Shown piece by piece: positions 34,261-39,953 of a DNA stretch of 41,678 nt. The translations under genes and the position numbers were made by a program. Within the stretch, counting starts at the first letter, position 1. The number at the start of each line of letters is the position of its first letter. Location of the stretch: assembly GCA_007121555.1 (NCBI GenBank), contig SKKH01000062.1:1-41678 (forward strand), read 5' to 3'. This DNA comes from Gemmatimonadota bacterium (lineage in GTDB: Bacteria; Gemmatimonadota; Gemmatimonadetes; Longimicrobiales; Gaopeijiaceae). The notes under the pieces were generated by a model, which saw nothing but the letters and a program-made list of their open reading frames with translations, was not told where the DNA came from and did no database searches.

Positions 34261-35432
34261 GCGCCCGGACCCGTCCCCGAGTCTTTCTGCCGGGCCCGAC
34301 GGCCCTCCACCCTCTCGTGGGGCCGGGAATGAGGGCTGCGGAGGCGGAGGGGCTCCTGAGTGAGAGTCACCGGAGTCCTCGATTCCGCCGATGCGTCCAG
34401 GCCATGAACGAGGCGCTCCGGGAACTCCTGGGAATTCCCCCGGAGTACAGGATCCTCCTGGTGGGGTCGGCCAGCGAGGCCATGGAGCGGATCATCCAGG
34501 GAGCGGTGGAGCACCGGAGCATCCACCTCGTGAACGGTGCCTTCGCGCGGCGGATGCGCGACGTGGCCGGGAATCTGGGTCGGGAGGCCTGGAGTGTGGA
34601 GGTGCAGGACGGCGCCAGCTTCGACGAGGATCGCCTCCTGGCGAAGGCCGGCCCGGGGGGCCAGTGGCTCCTCCCAGGGGACGAGAGTTCCGATCCCGTT
34701 GATCCCCTTCGATGCGGGCCCGACCCGGAGGGCCCCGAACTCCTGGCCATGACCCAGAACGAGACGAGCACCGGAGCCCGGATCCCCCCGGACCGGGTGC
34801 ACGTCCTGGCCCACCGGGCCCGGGCGCGGGGCCTGGCGGTGGCGGTGGATCTGGTCACGGGATGGCCGACCGAAGGCGTGGACCCGGCTCGGATCGACTG
34901 TGGATATTTTTCCGTCCAGAAGGGATTCGGTCTGCCCGCTGGCCTCGGGGTCATGGTGTGCAGCCCCGAGTTGCTGGAACGGGCCCGGACTCTCCGGGGC
35001 AGGGGGGTTTCGGTGGGGGGATACTTCGGTCTGCCGGCCCTCGCCGCCGCCGCGGAGAAAAGCGAGACCCGGGCCACCCCCAACATGCTGGCCATCCACC
35101 TCCTCCGCCTCGTCGCCGATGCCTATGCCCGAACCGGGCGGGAAGCGCTGGCGCAGGGGGCCCTGGAGAAGGGGGGGCGCTTCTGGGCCGGGATCGAGTC
35201 GGCAGAGGGACTTCGACCCTTCGTCAGCGATGAACGGATCCGCTCCAGGACCGTCCTGGTCGTAGAGGTGGACGGGGGTTCGGACGCCCTGCGGAACCGC
35301 CTCGGGGCTCGCGGCCTCCTGGTGGGCGACGGATACGGACCGTGGAAGGGGCGGCACATTCGGGTCGCCAACTTCCCCGTCCAGACCCCGGAGATGATGG
35401 AGGAGCTCCTCGGAGCCCTGGAAGGCTGTTGA
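34257..35432 (+). CDS. serC: Class V aminotransferase, phosphoserine aminotransferase-like
   Basis: A 391-residue PLP enzyme of the class V (fold type I) aminotransferases. FLPGPTALHP opens the fold; MTQNETSTGARIPPD, VDLVTGWPTEGVD and FSVQKGFGLPAGLGVM (PLP-binding Lys222) form the cofactor site, and RATPNMLAIHLL the substrate side. The gene order serB-serA-serC makes 3-phosphohydroxypyruvate to phosphoserine the most likely reaction, although the family also holds alanine-glyoxylate type enzymes. It starts with TTG inside the serA stop (TTGA) after a GAGGG ribosome site. Its own stop codon lies inside the left arm of a 24-bp hairpin, a probable terminator. Confidence 0.85.
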   Translation: MSARTRPRVFLPGPTALHPLVGPGMRAAEAEGLLSESHRSPRFRRCVQAMNEALRELLGIPPEYRILLVGSASEAMERIIQGAVEHRSIHLVNGAFARRMRDVAGNLGREAWSVEVQDGASFDEDRLLAKAGPGGQWLLPGDESSDPVDPLRCGPDPEGPELLAMTQNETSTGARIPPDRVHVLAHRARARGLAVAVDLVTGWPTEGVDPARIDCGYFSVQKGFGLPAGLGVMVCSPELLERARTLRGRGVSVGGYFGLPALAAAAEKSETRATPNMLAIHLLRLVADAYARTGREALAQGALEKGGRFWAGIESAEGLRPFVSDERIRSRTVLVVEVDGGSDALRNRLGARGLLVGDGYGPWKGRHIRVANFPVQTPEMMEELLGALEGC

Positions 35433-35485
35433 AGAACTGGCCCCCCATGGGAGCGCCAGTTCTTCAACAGCCTTCCAGCTTTTTG
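35418..35485 (+). terminator. Hairpin terminator overlapping the serC stop codon, made of the dispersed repeat
   Basis: A perfect 24-bp inverted repeat has arms 35418-35441 and 35455-35478 around a 13-nt loop and is followed by CTTTTTG, so it has the form of a rho-independent terminator for the plus strand. The serC TGA (35430-35432) lies in the left arm, so ribosomes finishing serC would cover half the stem. Each arm contains the 20-nt sequence found elsewhere as a dispersed repeat. Confidence 0.85.
35457..35477 (+). repeat. dispersed boundary repeat, copy D (with inverted partner at 35419-35439)
   Basis: Identical to copy C over the 18 bases TTCTTCAACAGCCTTCCA; the partner in opposite orientation makes this the only copy that forms a full hairpin. 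It lies between serC and the small membrane protein gene. Confidence 0.8.
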
Positions 35486-35557
35486 AGGGACCGCCACTGG
35501 GCAGGTCGCATCTCCACCCCCCCTTGCCACGCATCGGATATCCCCGGAGACTCCGGT

Positions 35558-36007
35558 ATGATCGACGATCCTGAACGAGATCCGGTCCAGGAGGAGCTTC
35601 CTCGTCCCACCCTGGGGGACCTCATGGAGCGCACCCCCACCCGCCTTCTGGTGGAAAGCGCGGTGGGGGCGGGGGGCGGTGCGATCCTCTCCGGAGCGTT
35701 CCCCCTGGGCACAGAGATGGGTACCCTGGGGTTCGCACTCTCCGGCGCGGTGGCGGCCCCTGTGGCGCTCCTCCTCACGCCCACCGCCGGGAGTCTGGCC
35801 TATCGAGCCATCCGCTACGGGCTGGGGCTCGCCCTTCCGGTCGTGCTCGTCGTGTCCTTCGTCGGGGGCACCCAGCGGATCCTGGTGGAGGACCTCCTGA
35901 TCCTGGGCACGATTCTCTTCTGCATCGGGGCGTTGGGACATGGAGCCATGAGCCGGGTCCTGGACGGACCCGACTCCAGGCCGGGTCCGGAAAGTCCTTC
36001 CCTTTAA
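35558..36007 (+). CDS. Small membrane protein, unknown function
   Basis: A 149-residue protein with a short acidic N-terminus (IDDPERDPVQEELPRPTLGDLMERT) and about four hydrophobic segments: LVESAVGAGGGAILSGAFPLG, LGFALSGAVAAPVALLLTPTA, YGLGLALPVVLVVSFVGG and LLILGTILFCIGALGHGAM. The final tail is polar. It is probably an inner-membrane protein with both ends in the cytosol. No family recognised. ATG 35558 has GGAGA upstream; the frame opens earlier but runs through the hairpin and is not coding. It lies after the serC terminator, so it probably has its own promoter. Confidence 0.72.
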   Translation: MIDDPERDPVQEELPRPTLGDLMERTPTRLLVESAVGAGGGAILSGAFPLGTEMGTLGFALSGAVAAPVALLLTPTAGSLAYRAIRYGLGLALPVVLVVSFVGGTQRILVEDLLILGTILFCIGALGHGAMSRVLDGPDSRPGPESPSL

Positions 36008-36133
36008 CGGGGAAGATCTCTCGGCGTGGACAGTCAGGAGGCTGGAAGTTACACTTCACGGTATCGATCTTCGGTGGAGACTCCTGTGGGGGCCTCCGAC
36101 CTCTCGAACAGACCCTGGGAAGGAAGGTGGGAC

Positions 36134-36523
36134 ATGTTGCGTAAGAGTCTCCTGGGTGCGTTGACCCTCTTCGTGGTCGCCAGCATGGCGGCCTGCGACA
36201 CGGTGACCGATCTGGGCGCGGTGACCTTGGAGGGCCGCTGGGACAGTGTGGGCGCTCTTCAGGCCGAGACTGGTGGGGTGATCCTCATGTTCAACCCTGC
36301 CGACGCCGATGGCACCTTTTCCGGCTCCTGGCGTCAGGGAGGTGTCACCGGAGCGGTCATCAACGGCTCGAATCAGGATGGGTCGGTTCAGTTCACCCTC
36401 CAGGGATTCCAGGGCCAGACGGTGGAGTTCACCGGCGAGCTGTCGAATCGGTTCGAGATGCGCGGTGACATGAACGGGTTGAATCTGGATCGAGAGGCGG
36501 TCTTCCGCCTCTCCAGCACCTGA
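36134..36523 (+). CDS. Putative small lipoprotein, unknown function
   Basis: A 129-residue protein with a lipoprotein signal (LLGALTLFVVASMAAC; MAAC lipobox near residue 21) and a mature beta-rich domain: LEGRWDSVGALQAETGGVILMFNP, GTFSGSWRQGGVTGAVINGSNQDGSVQFTLQGFQGQTVEFTGELSN and FEMRGDMNGLNLDREAVFRLS. The strand pattern suggests a small lipocalin- or avidin-like barrel, which is inference. ATG 36134 has GGAAGG about 8 nt upstream. A GC-rich hairpin follows at 36565-36601. Confidence 0.72.
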   Translation: MLRKSLLGALTLFVVASMAACDTVTDLGAVTLEGRWDSVGALQAETGGVILMFNPADADGTFSGSWRQGGVTGAVINGSNQDGSVQFTLQGFQGQTVEFTGELSNRFEMRGDMNGLNLDREAVFRLSST

Positions 36524-36564
36524 CCCGCACGATCGGGAAGAGCTCGCTCTTCCACTGAGCGACC

Positions 36565-36601
36565 CAACGGCCCCGGGAGGTTATGCCTCCCGGGGCCGTT
36601 G
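36565..36601. terminator. GC-rich perfect hairpin, probable terminator without T tract
   Basis: Sixteen-base arms 36565-36580 and 36586-36601 pair perfectly around TTATG. A smaller stem GGAAGAG-CTCG-CTCTTCC lies just upstream at 36536-36553. Neither is followed by a T run, so termination would have to be rho-assisted or the hairpin may protect the 3' end of the lipoprotein mRNA. Confidence 0.55.
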
Positions 36602-36603
36602 CC

Positions 36604-36637
36604 TTGCCCTGAAGCCATCTTCAGGCTGTATCTTTTG
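36604..36637 (+). promoter_or_regulatory. candidate promoter with internal palindrome for the serine hydrolase gene
   Basis: TTGCCC at 36604-36609 and TATCTTTTG at 36629-36637 are 19 nt apart (TGTATC at 36627 gives a 17-nt sigma-70-like spacing). The spacer contains the palindrome CCTGAAG-CCAT-CTTCAGG (36608-36625), well placed for an operator. The gene starts 45 bp downstream. Confidence 0.4.
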
Positions 36638-36681
36638 GAAGGCTTCACTTCCACCATCCCCACGCGACCCCACAGGGCATC

Positions 36682-38262
36682 ATGACCGGACTCAGACGCC
36701 GCCCCAGACAGAGACCACTGCCCACGCTCCTTCTTCTGCTGCTCCTTCTGGGCGGGGGACTGACCCCGCTCGAAGCCCAGGAAGCTCCCCTCCAGGGCCT
36801 CGACGACTTCATCGAAGCGGGGATGACCGAATGGGGCATTCCGGGATTGGCCGTGGCCGTGGTCCGTGGAGATCAGGTGGTCCACGCCCAGGGGTACGGG
36901 GTGTGGCGTCAGGGCGAATCCGACCCCGTCGACGAACACACCCTCTTCGGGGTGGCCTCGGTATCCAAGGCCTTCACCGGAGCGGCGATCGGGATCCTGG
37001 TGGACGAGGGGCTGGTCCACTGGGATGATCCGGTCACGAAACACCTTCCCGACTTCCAGCTCCACGATCCGTACGCAACCCGGACGGCCACCGTTCGGGA
37101 TCTCCTGTCCCACCGGGTCGGCGTGGGCCGGATGACGGGGAACCGGATCCAGTGGTTGCCGGCGCGAGAGAGGACGGAGCTCATGCACCGGATGCGGCAC
37201 CTGGAGCCGGAGCAGCCCTTCCGCCAGGGATACGTCTACTCCAACGTCATGTACATGGTGGCCGGCCTGGTGGTGGAGGCGGCCTCCGGCCAGACGTGGG
37301 ATGACTTCGTCATGGAGCGGATCTTCACGCCGCTGGGGATGGAGCGGAGCAATACCTCGGTGACCGCCATCGGCGAGGGTGACAACGCCGCCTGGCCCCA
37401 CCAGGAGATCGAAGGTGAGGTCGTGGCCATACCCCGACGGAACTTCGACAATGTGGGACCGTCGGCATCGATCAACACCTCGGTCTTTGAACTCACCACT
37501 TGGATGCGCCTCCACCTGGGGACCCCTGGAGAGGTGGATGGGGTCCGGCTCTTCTCCGAGGAGGTGGCTCGCGAGCTGCACCGCGCGCAGAGTCATATTC
37601 CCGACGCCGGACCTCCTGGAGATCTGGCCAGCTACGGGATGGGCTGGCGGCTGAGCTACTACGAGGGACGCCGGATCTCCCAGCATGGGGGATCCACCGA
37701 CGGGATGAACACCACCCTGGTCCTGGTGCCCGAAGAGAATCTGGGCGTCGTCGTCACCACGAACCTCCACAATTCGTTCATGGCCGCCGTGGCGAACCGG
37801 GTCCTGGATCGGTTCCTGGAGATCGAGGACCGGGATTGGGACCGCAGAGTCCGGGAGTCCTACCTGGCGGCCTACGAGCGGGTCTCGGCGGGGCGGGACT
37901 CAGTGCATGCGGCCCGGCAGGAGGGCACCTCGCCCTCGATGCCTCTGGAGGCCACGACCGGAGTGTTCTATGACTCCCTTTACGCCGATGTGCGCGTCGA
38001 GCTCGACGGCGACGACCTCTCCATCACCTTCTGGGGAGACGAGAGCCAGGTCCTCGAGCTGGAACACTGGCATCACGACACCTTCCGCGGTTCCTGGGTG
38101 AATCCGGCGCAGCGAGAGAAGTTCGTGTGGTTCACCCGGGACCATGACGGCGAGGTGGATCGCCTCCACGTGCACTGGACGCTCCGTCCCATCTTGTTGC
38201 AGGTGGGACTGTACCCGGCCAACTACACCCGTATCGTCACCTTCGAGCGGGTCCGGGACTGA
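36682..38262 (+). CDS. Serine hydrolase, class C beta-lactamase/penicillin-binding family, secreted
   Basis: A 526-residue exported enzyme. After a signal peptide (LPTLLLLLLLLGGGLTPLEAQ) comes the beta-lactamase-like domain with nucleophile motif SVSK (Ser93-Lys96), YSN in YVYSNVMYMVAG as the Y-x-N motif near 185, and HGG in QHGGSTDGM where penicillin-binding proteins have KTG. The last 100 residues form an extra beta domain (SITFWGDESQVLELEHWHHDTF) seen in many family members. Such proteins act as D-amino-acid peptidases or esterases rather than antibiotic-destroying enzymes, since the HGG variant is typical of non-lactamases. ATG 36682 has ACAGGG upstream. A candidate promoter precedes it. 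Confidence 0.9.
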   Translation: MTGLRRRPRQRPLPTLLLLLLLLGGGLTPLEAQEAPLQGLDDFIEAGMTEWGIPGLAVAVVRGDQVVHAQGYGVWRQGESDPVDEHTLFGVASVSKAFTGAAIGILVDEGLVHWDDPVTKHLPDFQLHDPYATRTATVRDLLSHRVGVGRMTGNRIQWLPARERTELMHRMRHLEPEQPFRQGYVYSNVMYMVAGLVVEAASGQTWDDFVMERIFTPLGMERSNTSVTAIGEGDNAAWPHQEIEGEVVAIPRRNFDNVGPSASINTSVFELTTWMRLHLGTPGEVDGVRLFSEEVARELHRAQSHIPDAGPPGDLASYGMGWRLSYYEGRRISQHGGSTDGMNTTLVLVPEENLGVVVTTNLHNSFMAAVANRVLDRFLEIEDRDWDRRVRESYLAAYERVSAGRDSVHAARQEGTSPSMPLEATTGVFYDSLYADVRVELDGDDLSITFWGDESQVLELEHWHHDTFRGSWVNPAQREKFVWFTRDHDGEVDRLHVHWTLRPILLQVGLYPANYTRIVTFERVRD

Positions 38263-38278
38263 CCGAGGCCATCGAACG

Positions 38279-39127
38279 ATGATCTCGCTCGATGTCTCGG
38301 GTCTCCATCTGCGGCGATGGGGCCGACGGAGCGGTCGGCCGATCCTCCTTCTGCATGGGTTCACCGGATCGGGGAGCGCCTGGGGGACCGAGCTGGTGGA
38401 GGAGCTGGCGCGGCATCATCCGGTCCTGGCAGTGGATCTTCCCGGACATGGCCGAAGCGCTCCATCATCCGAGGGGATGACGGGGCTGATCCGGCGACTC
38501 ACCGCCCTCCTCGACGGGGAGGACGCGGTGCGCGCCTGGTGGGTGGGGTACTCCATGGGGGGACGGGTCGCCCTGGCCGCCGGCGTACTCGTTCCTGAGC
38601 GAGTCGCGGGGCTGGTGCTGGAAGGGGCTTCACCGGGGCTCGAGACCGGCCGGGCTCGTGAGGAGCGCCGCCAGAGAGACGAGATGCTCGCCCGAGCCAT
38701 CGAGTCGCGGGGAATGGAGTGGTTCGTGGACCGGTGGCTCTCGCTTCCCCTCTTCGCGAGCCAGAGGGCGCTTCCCGCCCCAATCCAGGCGGCGAATCGT
38801 CGGCGACGACTGGAGAACCACCCCGAGGGCCTCGCCGCAGCCCTCCGGGCGCTGGGCACCGGAAGCCAGCCATCGTTCTGGCCCAGGTTGCCCTCGGTCC
38901 GCGCCCCCGCACTTCTCCTCACCGGCGAGCTGGACCGAAAGTACGAGGCCCTGGCCCGGCAGATGGCCCGGGCTCTCCCCGATGCCCGGCATCGATCCGT
39001 CGCCCGGGTGGGCCACACGGTACATCTGGAAGCCCCGGCCCGGTGGCTCGAAGAGGTGCTGTACTTCTTCAACAGCCTTCTAGAAGGCCGATCGGAAAGG
39101 GGGACTCGGGACGAGACGAAGCCCTGA
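38279..39127 (+). CDS. Alpha/beta hydrolase, MenH-like
   Basis: A 282-residue alpha/beta-hydrolase. LLLHGFTGSGSAW forms the oxyanion region, VDLPGHGRS the second loop, VGYSMGGRVALAAG carries the nucleophile Ser92, LTGELDRKY the acid side and VGHTVHLEAP the catalytic His. The LHGFTGS-x-x-W and YSMGGR blocks are those of MenH (menaquinone synthesis) and close relatives, but no other men gene is nearby, so the reaction is uncertain. The family normally ends soon after VHLEAPARWLEEVL; here about 25 further residues are encoded by the dispersed repeat (YFFNSLLEG) and following DNA. ATG 38279 has GAGG upstream. Confidence 0.82.
   Translation: MISLDVSGLHLRRWGRRSGRPILLLHGFTGSGSAWGTELVEELARHHPVLAVDLPGHGRSAPSSEGMTGLIRRLTALLDGEDAVRAWWVGYSMGGRVALAAGVLVPERVAGLVLEGASPGLETGRAREERRQRDEMLARAIESRGMEWFVDRWLSLPLFASQRALPAPIQAANRRRRLENHPEGLAAALRALGTGSQPSFWPRLPSVRAPALLLTGELDRKYEALARQMARALPDARHRSVARVGHTVHLEAPARWLEEVLYFFNSLLEGRSERGTRDETKP
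39062..39088 (+). repeat. dispersed boundary repeat, copy E, with GCCTTCTAGAAGGC palindrome
   Basis: Contains ACTTCTTCAACAGCCTTCTA exactly and runs into a 14-bp perfect palindrome (39075-39088). Here it is inside the 3' end of the MenH-like reading frame, where it encodes an extra tail beyond the family's usual C-terminus. Confidence 0.75.
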
Positions 39128-39205
39128 GCCTTCGTCGGTGCCCGTCGCCCCGGGCCGAACGACCCAGCCGCGGCGGTCACCTCGGCGCTTCGACCGCCTG
39201 CCCGA

Positions 39206-39916
39206 CTACAGCCCCGAGACGATGGAGGTGAGCCTGGGGACGTGGGATTCCTGGAAGAGCTCGAAATACACCGTGGTGCCGGTCCGCTCCAGGGGGGCCG
39301 CGGTCTCGATCACGTCCTGGTAGCTCTGGTGGCAGTTCAGAGCCTCCCGCGCCGTCTGGAGGTCCTCTTCGCTGACCGTCTCGGCCACATCGATGTCCTC
39401 GGCGGGTGAGGTGGCCAGGGGGAAGGGGCCCTCATCGGCCTCCTCCTGTTCCGAAAGGGTGAAGAGGGCCAGTCGCCGGGGAGCCAGACCCGGCTCTTCG
39501 TCTCGCATCTCACAGAAGACCCGCTTGACCACCGCATGGGTCACCAGGTGATCGGGGAAGCGGCTGATCCCATGGACGGCGTAGGTCACGACGACATGGG
39601 GCCGAACCCGGCGGATGTGACGGGCGACCGCGTTCTCCAGGTCACGGGGATCCAGATGGGCCAGCTGGGCGTCGGGGAAGGTCAGGACCGTCAGGCCGGC
39701 CAGCCCCAGTACACCCCGGACGCATTCCATCTCCCCCACCCGAACTCGTCCCATCTCCTCCTTGGTGAGCCCCATCCGGTCCCGCTGACTCGTGGCCTCC
39801 CCCCGGGTCAGGGTGAGGAGGTGGACGTCGTGCCCTTCCCGGCGCTGTCTGGAGATCGCAAGGGCGGGTCCGAAGGACTCGTCATCGGGATGGGGGAAGA
39901 TGTAGAGGATTCGCAT
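39206..39916 (-). CDS. PIG-L family deacetylase (LmbE-like)
   Basis: A 236-residue zinc-dependent N-deacetylase. The zinc and catalytic motif PHPDDE is at 8-13, preceded by the strand RILYIF; the second metal site is in GISRFPDHLVTH (His-x-x-x-His type). Family members remove acetyl groups from GlcNAc-type sugars or amino-sugar conjugates in the cytosol. The mature end (LNCHQSYQDVIETAAPLERTGTTVYFELFQES) is the usual C-terminal part, with the CHQSQ-like block. Start ATG 39916, ribosome site weak. It lies 37 bp after the gamma-glutamyltransferase gene on the same strand, so the two may be co-transcribed; a link through thiol conjugates is possible but unproven. Confidence 0.9.
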   Translation of the reverse strand: MRILYIFPHPDDESFGPALAISRQRREGHDVHLLTLTRGEATSQRDRMGLTKEEMGRVRVGEMECVRGVLGLAGLTVLTFPDAQLAHLDPRDLENAVARHIRRVRPHVVVTYAVHGISRFPDHLVTHAVVKRVFCEMRDEEPGLAPRRLALFTLSEQEEADEGPFPLATSPAEDIDVAETVSEEDLQTAREALNCHQSYQDVIETAAPLERTGTTVYFELFQESHVPRLTSIVSGL

Positions 39917-39953
39917 TCGCTCGTTCGTCTGGGAGCCGTTCGGGAGTCCGACC

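Noticed and set aside
36500-36562. Antisense sequence resembling a tRNA D-arm (GCTCAGTGGAAGAGC on the minus strand)
   Set aside because: The 15-nt match is striking, but no anticodon stem, T-arm or acceptor stem can be drawn around it, so I do not call a tRNA or tRNA fragment.
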